Source: Herbaspirillum sp. meg3
Lineage (GTDB): Bacteria > Pseudomonadota > Gammaproteobacteria > Burkholderiales > Burkholderiaceae_D
Direction: 5' to 3'
Length of the DNA stretch: 64,000 bases
NCBI RefSeq assembly: GCF_002257565.1
Contig: NZ_CP022736.1
Coordinates: 2,294,001-2,358,000 of the forward strand
The notes under the pieces were generated by a model that was not told where the DNA came from, did not search any database, and was given only the letters and a program-made list of their open reading frames with translations. The number at the start of each line of letters is the position of its first letter. Within the stretch, counting starts at the first letter, position 1. Of this stretch, positions 1 to 8,400 are shown piece after piece. The position numbers and the translations under genes were made by a program.

Positions 1-251
1 TAAAACGATTTATAAGCAAAGCAAAAGAAAGACACCAAAACGCTGAATCGCCTGAGATGAAAATCGACCTTGACGCAAGGTCGCTAACATTCAGTTGCAA
101 ATCGCGAGAACCATTGTGAATTTCTGATCTCTACTAATACATGCCCGTCGCAAAGCCTTTATGGGAGCGGTGTCCGGCGATGTCTGACAGACATCGCGCC
201 ATTTCTCTCCCGGCGATGGATTTATTGAAAAATGTAGAAGGAGATTTACAC

Positions 252-593
252 ATGAAGACACGTCAACTCGTTATTACAGCCGCACTGCTCGCCATGACCG
301 GCGGCGCCATGGCACAACAAAGCACGACAGATGTGCCTGCATCGCCCGGCATGGTTGCTCCTGCTTCGACGGCTAACGGCGTATCCAGCGACCCGTATGT
401 GCAGAAGCGTCAATCGGACGCTGACGCCAAGGCCGACTACAAGGCGCAGAAGAAGGCTGTAAAGGAGCAAGCGAAGGCAGACAAGAAGGCCGCAAAGAAG
501 GAGCTGAAGGCAGAAAAGAAGGAATCGACTGCCGAGCGTAATGCGCAGCTGGCGCAGCCTCAGCCCAAGAGCGATCTGAACAAGGGCCAGTAA
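252..593 (+). CDS. Small secreted Lys/Ala-rich protein, function unknown
   Basis: The predicted protein is 113 residues. Its N-terminus MKTRQLVITAALLAMTGGAMA reads as a classical signal peptide with cleavage after AMA, so the protein probably enters the periplasm. The mature part starts with a Ser/Thr/Pro-rich stretch. It then becomes very rich in Lys, Ala and Glu (about residues 55-100), which would form a highly charged, probably helical or disordered tail. I chose the ATG at 252 because AGAAGGAG lies just upstream; an in-frame start at 141 would bury the signal peptide. It stands alone, with a terminator right after it and hpnC convergent beyond. I do not recognise a family. Confidence 0.75.
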   Translation: MKTRQLVITAALLAMTGGAMAQQSTTDVPASPGMVAPASTANGVSSDPYVQKRQSDADAKADYKAQKKAVKEQAKADKKAAKKELKAEKKESTAERNAQLAQPQPKSDLNKGQ

Positions 594-631
594 TCTAAGG
601 CCTGCATTCTCGTTGCGTCAGGTCGATGACG

Positions 632-664
632 AAAAAGCCTCTTCATTGAAGAGGCTTTTTTTCG
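632..664 (+). terminator. Intrinsic terminator between two convergent genes
   Basis: AAAAAGCCTCTTC pairs with GAAGAGGCTTTTTT around a short loop and is followed by a run of T. It sits between the secreted Lys-rich gene and convergent hpnC, and the A-run on the other side lets it work in both directions. Confidence 0.85.
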
Positions 665-701
665 TCTTGTGATCGTCCGATTGTCGCCTTGATGCGCGAC
701 G

Positions 702-1511
702 TCACATGACAATGGCGCGCCACAAAATCACGCACCAGTCTGTCTTTCCCAGTTTCGGCCGGTGTCTGAACACATCACCCTCCGATTGTTCCAGGCGCTC
801 CAGAATACGCAAGCCGCCTTGCACAACCATCCTTAATTCCCAACCTATTCGTCCCGGCAAGCGACGCGCCAGCGGCGCCGCAGCCAGCATCATGGCGCGC
901 GCACGATTGATTTCAAACTGCATCAGCGCACGCCAGGCCTGGTTGTTGGTAGCGCCTGCGATATCTTGTTCGCTGACGCTAAAGCGTTGCAGATCTTCCG
1001 CTGGAAGATAGATACGTTCTTTTTCCCAGTCGATAGCAACGTCCTGCCAAAAATTAATCAGCTGTAGCGATGAGCAGATAGTGTCCGAGTCGCGCACGTT
1101 CTCTGGCGTTGCTGCTTTGTAGAGGTGCAGCATGAGCAAACCCACAGGGTTGGCGGACCGGCGGCAATAATCGAGCAAGCTATCGAAGTCTTGATAGCGC
1201 TTGGTCACGACATCTTGCTTGAAGGCCGAAAGCAAGTCGCGAAAAGGCGTCAGAGGAAGTCGGTACTGATGAATAACGTCTGCCAGTGTCTGAAACATCG
1301 GATCAGTGAGTGTGGCCCCGGCTTCGATCTTGTCGAGTTGCCGTTCATACGCGGTCAGTGCAGCGAGTCGTTGCGCCGGTTTGGCGTCGCCTTCATCGGC
1401 GATATCGTCAGCACTGCGCGCGAAAGCATAGATGGCTTTGACGGCGGGACGCAGGTGCGCCGGCAGAAGAATCGAAGCAACGGGAAAATTTTCGTAATGG
1501 TCAACAGCCAT
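702..1511 (-). CDS. hpnC: HpnC-type squalene/hydroxysqualene synthase
   Basis: This is a trans-isoprenyl diphosphate synthase of the squalene/phytoene synthase family, 269 residues. The first Asp-rich motif DDIAD is at about 35-39 and the second, QDVAIDWEKERIYLP, at about 156-170; these bind Mg-diphosphate. In the HpnCDE route HpnC converts presqualene diphosphate to hydroxysqualene for squalene and hopanoid synthesis. Assignment to HpnC rather than HpnD rests on overall sequence impression. I prefer the ATG at 1511; another ATG lies 12 bases upstream. The usual partners hpnD and hpnE are not adjacent: a convergent gene lies downstream and tRNA-Leu upstream. Confidence 0.85.
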   Translation of the reverse strand: MAVDHYENFPVASILLPAHLRPAVKAIYAFARSADDIADEGDAKPAQRLAALTAYERQLDKIEAGATLTDPMFQTLADVIHQYRLPLTPFRDLLSAFKQDVVTKRYQDFDSLLDYCRRSANPVGLLMLHLYKAATPENVRDSDTICSSLQLINFWQDVAIDWEKERIYLPAEDLQRFSVSEQDIAGATNNQAWRALMQFEINRARAMMLAAAPLARRLPGRIGWELRMVVQGGLRILERLEQSEGDVFRHRPKLGKTDWCVILWRAIVM

Positions 1512-1941
1512 GCAAACGGACATCCAGTGAAAGTGGTTGAGGGCAGGCGGAGCGAAGAATGCAATTCAATGCAGTGTAGTGCGGAGCGAAGTGGACGCAG
1601 GGTGTTTGCTGAACCCTGCGCCTGGCCGCCAGCCTTTTCTGTCCCGAATAGTAATGGAAAAATCTGTTTGCGCCGATTTCTGAAGAGCATGCGGCCGCTA
1701 AGCGTCTTAGCACCGATTTTGCGCGGAAGGCGTGGCGGCCATAAAAGTCGTTGCAGGATGCGGGAGGCGGGAAGTGGGCGCGGAAAAAATGCATTCTGAC
1801 CCTATAAAAACGCAGACAGCCCGCCAAGCTTGCAGTAGAATAGCGGGCTGCAATAAAAATGCTACCTCATTGACAGGGCTTGGTTTTCCGGCAAATACGC
1901 TGAAAAGTTCCAATGCAGTCCGGTCGGTGATGCACCTTTCA
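1512..1941. other. Intergenic region between hpnC and tRNA-Leu
   Basis: I see no convincing gene here. There is an 11-base direct repeat GCGGAGCGAAG at 1547-1557 and 1581-1591. An inverted repeat pairs CAGCCCGC (1817-1824) with GCGGGCTG (1843-1850). A TTGACA at 1870-1875 could be the -35 of a tRNA-Leu promoter, but the matching -10 (AAATAC at 1893) is poor. Confidence 0.4.
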
Positions 1942-2028
1942 GCGAGGGTGGCGAAATTGGTAGACGCACCAGGTTTAGGTCCTGACGCCAGCAATGGTGT
2001 AGGGGTTCGAGTCCCCTCCCTCGCACCA
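1942..2028 (+). tRNA. tRNA-Leu (anticodon TAG)
   Basis: An 87-base tRNA with encoded CCA. The acceptor stem pairs GCGAGGG with CCCTCGC, the D-loop region is AAATTGGTAGACGC, the anticodon loop TTTAGGT gives TAG at 1976-1978, and a class II variable arm precedes the GGTTCGAGTCC T-arm. It closely resembles the E. coli leucine UAG tRNA. Confidence 0.97.
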
Positions 2029-2059
2029 ACATTCCCTTTGTTATTGATGTTGTTATATT

Positions 2060-2109
2060 CGCCCGGCAAGAATGCGCTGACTTCGGTCGCATGTTCTTCC
2101 GGGCGTTTT
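2060..2109 (+). terminator. Terminator after tRNA-Leu
   Basis: A long imperfect hairpin pairs CGCCCGG..AAGAATGCG with CGCAT..TTCTTCCGGGCG and is followed by TTTTCATTTTC. It lies between tRNA-Leu and the DUF1653 gene. Confidence 0.7.
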
Positions 2110-2143
2110 CATTTTCATTCTTCCATTTTCTGTTGAGGTTTAC

Positions 2144-2341
2144 ATGCGCTATCAACATTACAAAGGCGGTATTTATGAATATCTCCACGATGCTACGCTG
2201 GAGTCGGATCTGACGCCGATGGTTGTCTATCGTGCTGCCAACGGCACGGTCTGGATTCGTCCGAAAGAGGTATTCCACGAGATCATCGAAGTCGACGGCA
2301 AGCGTGTGCCGCGTTTTTCGCTGATGGACGAGGCCGGTTGA
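2144..2341 (+). CDS. DUF1653 domain protein
   Basis: A 65-residue protein that matches the DUF1653 family as I recognise it: starts MRYQHYKGGIYEYL, followed by VVYRAANGTVWIRPKEVF near residue 30. The family consists of small single-domain proteins of unknown biochemical function, sometimes fused to other domains. GAGG sits 8 bases before the ATG. It has its own unit after the tRNA-Leu terminator and is followed 93 bases later by creA. No membrane segment or signal peptide is visible, so it is probably cytoplasmic. Confidence 0.85.
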   Translation: MRYQHYKGGIYEYLHDATLESDLTPMVVYRAANGTVWIRPKEVFHEIIEVDGKRVPRFSLMDEAG

Positions 2342-2434
2342 TTCTCGCAAATCTGGCAATTCTTCGATGAGGCTGACGTGCAGCCTCTGTTAATGTCATG
2401 GCTTCGTTGATTTCTTCTTCAGGTAGGAAACCTT

Positions 2435-2920
2435 ATGCATAACGTATTGAAACTGGCCGTAGCCGTGTCGTTGGTATCTCTGTCCGCAACCTTGCCCGTG
2501 ATGGCCCAGGAACTCGGCGACGTCAGCACAGCTTTCCGCTGGCTGGGGAAAAATGACCGTATTGCCGTTGAGGCCTACGACGACCCGAAAGTTGTAGGGG
2601 TGACTTGTTATGTCTCGCGCGCGCGCACCGGCGGCGTGAAGGGTACGGTCGGTCTGGCTGAAGACAAGGCGGAAGCTTCTATCGCCTGCCGCCAGGTTGC
2701 GGCGACGGTGACGTTTAAGGGTACCGTGCCGCAGCAGGAAGATGTCTTTTCCGAGCGGATGTCCATCCTGTTCAAGCGTTTGCACATCGTGCGGCTCGTC
2801 GATGTTAAACGCAACACCTTGGTATATTTGACGTATTCCGACAAGCTGATCGACGGTAGTCCGATGAATGCAATTACCGCAGTTCCTGTCGCGGCATCCA
2901 CTCCTATCCCGGTGAAATAA
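2435..2920 (+). CDS. creA: CreA family periplasmic protein
   Basis: A 161-residue protein with signal peptide MHNVLKLAVAVSLVSLSATL..VMA, cleaved before QELGDV. The mature part carries the CreA family pattern, including DDPKVVGVTCYVSRARTGG and two cysteines (VTCYV, IACRQ) that may form a disulfide. CreA is a widespread periplasmic protein of unknown role. AGGTAGG lies just before the start. The amidase gene begins 3 bases after the stop codon, so the two are probably co-transcribed, although no functional link is known. Confidence 0.88.
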   Translation: MHNVLKLAVAVSLVSLSATLPVMAQELGDVSTAFRWLGKNDRIAVEAYDDPKVVGVTCYVSRARTGGVKGTVGLAEDKAEASIACRQVAATVTFKGTVPQQEDVFSERMSILFKRLHIVRLVDVKRNTLVYLTYSDKLIDGSPMNAITAVPVAASTPIPVK

Positions 2921-2923
2921 ATA

Positions 2924-4267
2924 ATGAAGACTATCAGAGCACTCGCTGCAGAATTGCAGTCTGGGCAGACAACGAGCGTCAAATTGGTAGAGCAGGCGCT
3001 GGAGCGTATCGCTTCGTATCGCGGGCAGGGCGGTGCGGCTTATATCAGTGTCGACACTGATCGGGCGTTGGCTGCGGCGCGCGCCAGCGATGCCGCGCGT
3101 GCTGCCGGCAACGTGCCTTCGTTGTTGGCCGGTTTGCCGGTCTCGATCAAGGATTTGTTTGACGTGCAAGGTGAAGTGACTGCAGCCGGTTCGAAAGCAC
3201 TCGCTAGCAAGCCGGCCGCAAAAAATGATGCGTCTGCAGTGGCGCATCTGCGGCATGCGGGCGCGATTTTGCTCGGTCGTACCAATATGAGCGAGTTTGC
3301 CTTCTCCGGTCTCGGCCTGAATCCGCACTACGGTACGCCGCGCAATCCTTTGGATGTGGAGCGGGTGAGTGGTGGTTCGACTTCCGGCGGCGCCGTGACC
3401 GTAGCGCTGGACATGGCTGTAGCGGCGTTGGGTACGGATACCGGCGGCTCGATCCGTATCCCTTCCGCGTTTTGCGGATTGACCGGCTTCAAGCCAACAG
3501 CAGATCGTGTGAGTTTGCAGGGGGCGGTACCGTTGTCGACCACGTTGGACTCTGCCGGGCCCCTGTCGCGCAGCGTGGATTGCTGTGCCATCGTCGATGC
3601 CATTTTGTCCGGCGAAAATCTTGAAACGGATGCCGTGCCCCTTGCAGGCCTGCGATTCGGTGTAACCGATGATTTTGTCGGTGATGGCATGGACGCCACC
3701 GTGCGCGCTGCTTTTGATGCGGCGTTGTCGCGCTTGCAAAGCGCAGGTGCGTTGATTCAACGCTTTTCATTTCCTGAACTGAAAGAATTGCCGCTGATCA
3801 ATGCTGGCGGTGGTTTCAGTGCAGCAGAGTCGTGGGCATGGCATCGCAAGCTACTGGAAAGCTCTGCGGATCAGTACGATCAGCGTGTGGCGGTGCGCAT
3901 CCGTCGTGGCGCTCAGCAGACTGCGGCCGATTATATTGATCTTCTTGAGGCGCGTCGGCGCATCATTGCGCAGGCCGCGCGTCGCTTGTCGGTATTCGAT
4001 GCATGGTTGATGCCGACCGTCCCGGTGGTGCCGCCAATGGTGCAAGCTTTGCAAGACAATGATGAAACTTTCTTTGCCACCAACGGCCTGGTATTGCGCA
4101 ATCCGAGTGTGATCAATTTTCTGGACGGCTGTGCATTGAACTTGCCGTGCCCGTCCGAAGGAGGATTGCCGGTCGGCATCAGCATTTGCGGCCAGTATGG
4201 CAACGACGCACGCGTGCTGGCAATCGGCCGCACTGTGGAAGCAGTTTTGTCCGGCAAGCAGAGCTGA
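2924..4267 (+). CDS. Amidase (amidase signature family)
   Basis: A 447-residue amidohydrolase with the Ser-cisSer-Lys triad of amidase-signature enzymes. The Lys lies in SIKDLFD (about K76), the cis-Ser in GGSTSGG (about S152/S154) and the nucleophilic Ser in GTDTGGSIRIPS (about S176). Such enzymes cleave C-N bonds in small amides or, as GatA, help charge Gln-tRNA. This copy lacks gatB/gatC neighbours and is shorter than typical GatA, so a catabolic or detoxifying amidase is more likely; the substrate cannot be told. No signal peptide. It follows creA with a 3-base gap. Confidence 0.85.
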   Translation: MKTIRALAAELQSGQTTSVKLVEQALERIASYRGQGGAAYISVDTDRALAAARASDAARAAGNVPSLLAGLPVSIKDLFDVQGEVTAAGSKALASKPAAKNDASAVAHLRHAGAILLGRTNMSEFAFSGLGLNPHYGTPRNPLDVERVSGGSTSGGAVTVALDMAVAALGTDTGGSIRIPSAFCGLTGFKPTADRVSLQGAVPLSTTLDSAGPLSRSVDCCAIVDAILSGENLETDAVPLAGLRFGVTDDFVGDGMDATVRAAFDAALSRLQSAGALIQRFSFPELKELPLINAGGGFSAAESWAWHRKLLESSADQYDQRVAVRIRRGAQQTAADYIDLLEARRRIIAQAARRLSVFDAWLMPTVPVVPPMVQALQDNDETFFATNGLVLRNPSVINFLDGCALNLPCPSEGGLPVGISICGQYGNDARVLAIGRTVEAVLSGKQS

Positions 4268-4345
4268 CGGATAGCGCTCACAGGCAGCGCTGGTACAAGG
4301 TTTGCCAACCGCCACGGTCGTTTTTATTAACAGAACCGGGGCGTT

Positions 4346-4374
4346 TTGGCGCAACGGCATCTTTTCCGTATAAA
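4346..4374 (+). promoter_or_regulatory. Sigma-70 promoter of tig
   Basis: TTGGCG (4346-4351), a 17-base spacer and TATAAA (4369-4374) make a good housekeeping promoter. Transcription would start near 4381, giving a leader of about 95 bases before tig. Confidence 0.7.
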
Positions 4375-4475
4375 ATAGCGGACTTTAGCGCGGCCGGGCA
4401 GGGCAAAAGGCATGGTTTTTATGCTTGTTCTTTCCGGGCCGCACCACGGAATTTATTAATTTTTGGACGATTCAC

Positions 4476-5822
4476 ATGGCAACTGCAGTCGAAACTCTGA
4501 GCAAACTTGAGCGCCGTATTACCCTGACATTCCCACTGGCCGACGTGCAGGCTGAAGTTGAAAAACGCCTGAAAGTGCGCGCTCGCACTGCCAAGGCGCC
4601 AGGCTTCCGCCCAGGCAAAGTGCCAATGAAGATGGTTGCCGCTCAGTTCGGCTATCAAGTCGAAACCGAAGTGCTGAACGATAAAGTCGGCCGCGCATTC
4701 AACGACATCGCAGTCGAAAACAACCTGCGCGTTGCCGGTTATCCAAAGATCGAACCAAAGACAAGCGAAGGCGTGGCTGAAGGTTCGTTGGCATTCGACG
4801 CAACATTCGAAGTCTACCCAGAAGTCGCGATCGGCGATTTGTCCTCGGCGGAAGTCGAGAAGACGACATCGGCTGTTTCCGACACTGAAATCGACAAGAC
4901 ACTGGACATCCTCCGCAAGCAACGCGTGCACTACCACGTCAAGGGCGAGCAGGGCGCGCACGGCGACGGCGGTGAGCCAGTTGCACAAAACGGCGATCGC
5001 GCTACGGTCGACTTCGTCGGCAAGATCGACGGCGTTGAATTCCAAGGCGGCAAGGCTGATGCATTTCCGTTCGTGCTGGGCGAAGGCCGTATGTTGCCTG
5101 AGTTCGAAGCAGCGACAATCGGTTTGAAGGTTGGCGAATCCAAGGTTTTCCCGCTGGCATTCCCAGCTGATTACCACGGCAAGGACGTGGCAGGCAAAAC
5201 TGCAGAATTCACCATCACCCTGAAGAAGCTGGAATGGGCGCACCTGCCGGAAGTCGATGCAGAATTCGCCAAGTCGCTGGGTATCGAAGACGGCGACCTG
5301 ACCAAGATGCGCGAAGATATCAAGCGCAATCTGGAACGAGAAGTCAGCGCCCGCACCAAGGCAAAGACCAAAGACAGCGTCATGGACGCCCTGATCAAGG
5401 TCAGCGAACTGGAAGTGCCGAAGGCATTGGTTGAGCAAGACATCGAGCGCCTGGTTGAAATGGCGCATCAGGACATGGCGCAACGCGGCATGGATCCTAA
5501 GGGCATGCAACTGCCACGCGAACTGTTCGCGGCACAAGCAGAACGTCGCGTCCGTCTGGGCCTGATCCTGGCTGAAGTCGTCAAGACCAACAAGCTGGAA
5601 GCTACTGAAGAACAAGTCAAGGCGCAAGTCGAAGACTTCGCACAAAGCTACGAAGACCCGCAACAAGTCCTGAAGTACTACTTCAGCGATCGTCGCCGTC
5701 TGGCTGAAGTCGAAGCTCTTGTTTTGGAAGAAAACGTCGTCAACTACGTGTTGGGTAAATCCAAAGTCTCCGAGAAATCGGTCGCGTTCGACGCGTTGAT
5801 GGGCAATCAGCCGCAAGCGTAA
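4476..5822 (+). CDS. tig: Trigger factor
   Basis: The ribosome-associated chaperone and peptidyl-prolyl isomerase, 448 residues. The N-terminal ribosome-binding domain carries the signature GFRPGKVP at about 43-50. An FKBP-type PPIase domain follows (about 150-245, including DRATVDFVGKIDGVEF and FPLAFPADYHGKDVAGKTAEF), then the helical C-terminal arms. I chose the ATG at 4476 (MATAVETLSK), because upstream in-frame residues are not family-like. It is the first gene of the tig-clpP-clpX-lon block. Codon use is notably clean, as expected for a highly expressed gene. Confidence 0.98.
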   Translation: MATAVETLSKLERRITLTFPLADVQAEVEKRLKVRARTAKAPGFRPGKVPMKMVAAQFGYQVETEVLNDKVGRAFNDIAVENNLRVAGYPKIEPKTSEGVAEGSLAFDATFEVYPEVAIGDLSSAEVEKTTSAVSDTEIDKTLDILRKQRVHYHVKGEQGAHGDGGEPVAQNGDRATVDFVGKIDGVEFQGGKADAFPFVLGEGRMLPEFEAATIGLKVGESKVFPLAFPADYHGKDVAGKTAEFTITLKKLEWAHLPEVDAEFAKSLGIEDGDLTKMREDIKRNLEREVSARTKAKTKDSVMDALIKVSELEVPKALVEQDIERLVEMAHQDMAQRGMDPKGMQLPRELFAAQAERRVRLGLILAEVVKTNKLEATEEQVKAQVEDFAQSYEDPQQVLKYYFSDRRRLAEVEALVLEENVVNYVLGKSKVSEKSVAFDALMGNQPQA

Positions 5823-5869
5823 TTCGACCTTCTCGGGTAACATCAGAGAAGACTACTACGCATAAGGAA

Positions 5870-6502
5870 ATGCACATGACAGGTTTCATCAAGCAGTCTG
5901 CACTGGATACAGAGATGCTCGGCATGGTCCCGATGGTGATCGAGCAGAGCGGTCGCGGCGAGCGTGCGTATGATATTTATTCGCGCTTGCTGAAAGAACG
6001 CATCATTTTCCTGGTTGGTCCGGTCAATGATGCGACCGCCAACCTGGTGGTGGCGCAATTGCTGTTCCTGGAAAGCGAAAATCCTGACAAGGATATTTCG
6101 CTGTACATCAACTCACCGGGCGGCTCGGTTTCGGCCGGCATGGCGATTTTCGACACGATGCAATTCATTAAGCCGGATGTTTCCACGCTGTGTACCGGTC
6201 TGGCTGCCTCGATGGGCGCTTTCCTGCTGGCCGCTGGCGCCAAAGGCAAGCGTTTCTCACTGCCGAACTCGCGCATCATGATTCACCAGCCTCTGGGCGG
6301 TGCGCAAGGTCAGGCATCGGACATCGAAATCCAGGCGCGCGAAATTCTGTATCTGCGTGAACGCCTGAACGCCATCCTGGCTGAGAAGACCGGTCGTACG
6401 ATCGATCAAATCGGCAAGGATACCGATCGCGACAACTTCATGTCGGCGGCGGCTGCTGCTGAATATGGTCTGATCGATCAGGTATTGGAAAAACGCGCAT
6501 AA
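5870..6502 (+). CDS. clpP: ATP-dependent Clp protease proteolytic subunit
   Basis: The serine peptidase of the ClpXP/ClpAP machines, 210 residues. The catalytic triad is visible: Ser114 in GLAASMGAF, His139 in IMIHQPLGG and Asp188 in DTDRDNF. SPGGSVSAG near 82-90 forms the oxyanion region. ATAAGGA lies just before the start; ATGs at 5870 and 5876 are both possible. It lies 47 bases after tig and is probably co-transcribed with it, ending at the terminator at 6577. Confidence 0.98.
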   Translation: MHMTGFIKQSALDTEMLGMVPMVIEQSGRGERAYDIYSRLLKERIIFLVGPVNDATANLVVAQLLFLESENPDKDISLYINSPGGSVSAGMAIFDTMQFIKPDVSTLCTGLAASMGAFLLAAGAKGKRFSLPNSRIMIHQPLGGAQGQASDIEIQAREILYLRERLNAILAEKTGRTIDQIGKDTDRDNFMSAAAAAEYGLIDQVLEKRA

Positions 6503-6576
6503 CAAGTAACAGGCAGGCAGTGTTGAGCGGGCGGTCTCCGTCTTCTCTTACGTCGCTTGGTTATTGTGTTTTCAGC

Positions 6577-6612
6577 AAATGCCCGAACTTCGGTTCGGGC
6601 ATTTTCTTTTTG
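6577..6612 (+). terminator. Terminator after clpP
   Basis: GCCCGAAC and GTTCGGGC form a GC-rich stem with a TTCG loop, flanked by AAAT and ATTTTCTTTTT. It separates tig-clpP from clpX. Confidence 0.9.
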
Positions 6613-6825
6613 CACTGCATCAATGCAACTACTGTAAAAAACGGTCAATATCGCCCGTCAATGCCTCGATTAAGGCCTGATTTCCATCTTATTGCTTTTT
6701 TTGTTTGCGATCCCATATGGAGTAGGCTAGAACCTGTTTTTACTGGCGCGCAAATATGGCGATTCCGTGACGAATCATGAAATCGCAGGTATGATCAAGC
6801 CGAACTCTATTCACATTTGCCCTAT
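6613..6825 (+). promoter_or_regulatory. clpX upstream region
   Basis: No gene is seen between the clpP terminator and clpX, so clpX must have its own promoter here. CTTATTG (6688-6694) followed 17 bases later by TCCCATAT (6711-6718) distantly resembles a sigma-32 heat-shock promoter. The -35 is weak and this is only a suggestion. Confidence 0.3.
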
Positions 6826-8091
6826 ATGTCCGAGAAAAAATCTTCCAGTGGCGAAAAGCTGCTTTATTGCTCGTTTTGCGGCAAAAGTCAGCATGAAGTC
6901 AAAAAACTGATCGCAGGTCCGTCGGTCTTTATTTGCGACGAATGTATCGATCTGTGCAATGACATCATTCGCGACGAAGCTTCCAGCGTTGAGTCGGTTG
7001 CCGGTGCCAAATCGGATCTGCCGACGCCGCAAGAAATTTCCGAATTGCTTGATCAGTATGTGATCGGCCAGCAGACTGCCAAGCGCATTCTGTCGGTTGC
7101 CGTGTACAACCACTACAAGCGTCTGAAGCATCTCGGCAAGAAGGACGACGTCGAGCTCGCCAAGAGCAACATCCTGCTGGTCGGTCCAACCGGTTCCGGC
7201 AAGACCTTGCTGGCCCAGACACTCGCACGCATGCTGAACGTACCCTTCGTGATCGCCGACGCGACCACGCTGACCGAAGCCGGCTATGTCGGTGAAGACG
7301 TCGAGAACATCATTCAGAAGCTGCTGCAGAACTGCAATTACGAAGTCGAAAAGGCCCAGAAGGGCATCGTCTACATCGATGAAATCGACAAGATCTCGCG
7401 CAAGTCCGACAATCCGTCGATCACTCGTGACGTCTCCGGCGAAGGTGTACAACAAGCCTTGCTGAAGTTGATCGAAGGTACGATGGCTTCGGTGCCGCCA
7501 CAAGGCGGTCGCAAGCATCCTAACCAGGACTTTGTGCAGATCGACACCACCAACATCATGTTCATCTGCGGCGGCGCATTTGACGGTTTGACGAAAATTA
7601 TTTCCGAACGCTCGGAAAAGAGCGGCATCGGTTTCGGCGCCAGCGTCAAGAGTCAGACTCAGAAGACCGCCAGCGAAGTGCTGTTGCACGCTGAGCCGGA
7701 CGATCTGGTCAAGTTCGGCCTGATTCCCGAACTGGTCGGCCGTCTGCCTGTGATCGCAGCGCTGAACGAATTGAATGAAGAAGCACTGATCCAGATCTTG
7801 CTGGAGCCGAAGAATGCGCTGATCAAGCAATATTCCAAGCTGCTGCAAATGGAAGGCGCGGAGCTGGAGATTCGTCCTGCCGCTCTGCAAGCCATCGCCA
7901 AGAAGGCGCTGGCGCGCAAGACCGGTGCGCGCGGTCTGCGCTCCATCCTTGAACATGCGCTGCTGGACGTGATGTACGAGCTGCCAAGCCAGCAAAATGT
8001 CGCCAAGGTGGTCATCGATGAAAACACCATCACCAACGGCGCCAAGCCTTTGCTGATCTACCACGAACAGCCCAAGGTTTCGGGCGGCTGA
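6826..8091 (+). CDS. clpX: ATP-dependent Clp protease ATP-binding subunit ClpX
   Basis: The AAA+ unfoldase that feeds substrates to ClpP, 421 residues. The N-terminal C4 zinc finger (CSFCGK...FICDECIDLC, about Cys15, 18, 37, 40) recognises substrates and adaptors. Walker A GPTGSGKT is at 120-127 and Walker B in IVYIDEIDKI. Conserved ClpX regions such as GFGA (pore loop area) and ALIKQYSKL follow. I start at the ATG at 6826 (MSEKKSSSG); an in-frame TTG lies 9 bases upstream. No strong ribosome-binding site is visible. Confidence 0.98.
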   Translation: MSEKKSSSGEKLLYCSFCGKSQHEVKKLIAGPSVFICDECIDLCNDIIRDEASSVESVAGAKSDLPTPQEISELLDQYVIGQQTAKRILSVAVYNHYKRLKHLGKKDDVELAKSNILLVGPTGSGKTLLAQTLARMLNVPFVIADATTLTEAGYVGEDVENIIQKLLQNCNYEVEKAQKGIVYIDEIDKISRKSDNPSITRDVSGEGVQQALLKLIEGTMASVPPQGGRKHPNQDFVQIDTTNIMFICGGAFDGLTKIISERSEKSGIGFGASVKSQTQKTASEVLLHAEPDDLVKFGLIPELVGRLPVIAALNELNEEALIQILLEPKNALIKQYSKLLQMEGAELEIRPAALQAIAKKALARKTGARGLRSILEHALLDVMYELPSQQNVAKVVIDENTITNGAKPLLIYHEQPKVSGG

Positions 8092-8104
8092 TCATAGGCG
8101 GAAG

Positions 8105-8230
8105 CCATCCGGGAGCTAAAAATACCGGATGGAATCTGTTTGAACTAAAAGCGGTACAATAAACCGCGAACTTCACTTCGGCTTCCATCGTAAAGCCACC
8201 CGAGGGCGACTTCGTGTGTGGCTTTTTTTG
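8105..8230 (+). terminator. clpX terminator region with two hairpins
   Basis: The first hairpin pairs CCATCCGG (8105-8112) with CCGGATGG (8125-8132) but has no T-run. The second pairs AAAGCCAC (8192-8199) with GTGGCTTT (8218-8225) and runs into a T-stretch, a good intrinsic terminator. The remaining 170 bases before lon contain no gene and must hold the lon promoter, which I could not place with confidence. Confidence 0.7.
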
Positions 8231-8400
8231 TTTGTGAAATTGTTGTTATTTTTGTCACTTATTTTGTCACTTTATTAACCGCAGTTTTTACCTTGCCAAG
8301 CGCATTACTCCAAAAAGTTGTCGTGTTTTTATTCAGTTTGGGCTTGTGTTTTAGCAGCTCGCGCCAACATCACTAACAGTAACTTTTGATAAGGCTCGCC

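Noticed and set aside
1547..1591. Direct repeats as a possible CRISPR or attachment site
   Set aside because: Only two 11-base copies, no spacer regularity, no cas or integrase genes.
2396..3760. Long minus-strand open frame opposite creA and the amidase
   Set aside because: Arg/His-rich antisense of two well-supported genes.
4419..5843. Long minus-strand open frame opposite tig
   Set aside because: It is the antisense of trigger factor, produced by codon bias; its sequence is rich in Cys, His and Phe and has no family features. Similar antisense frames opposite clpX, lon, the ligase and purL were also rejected.
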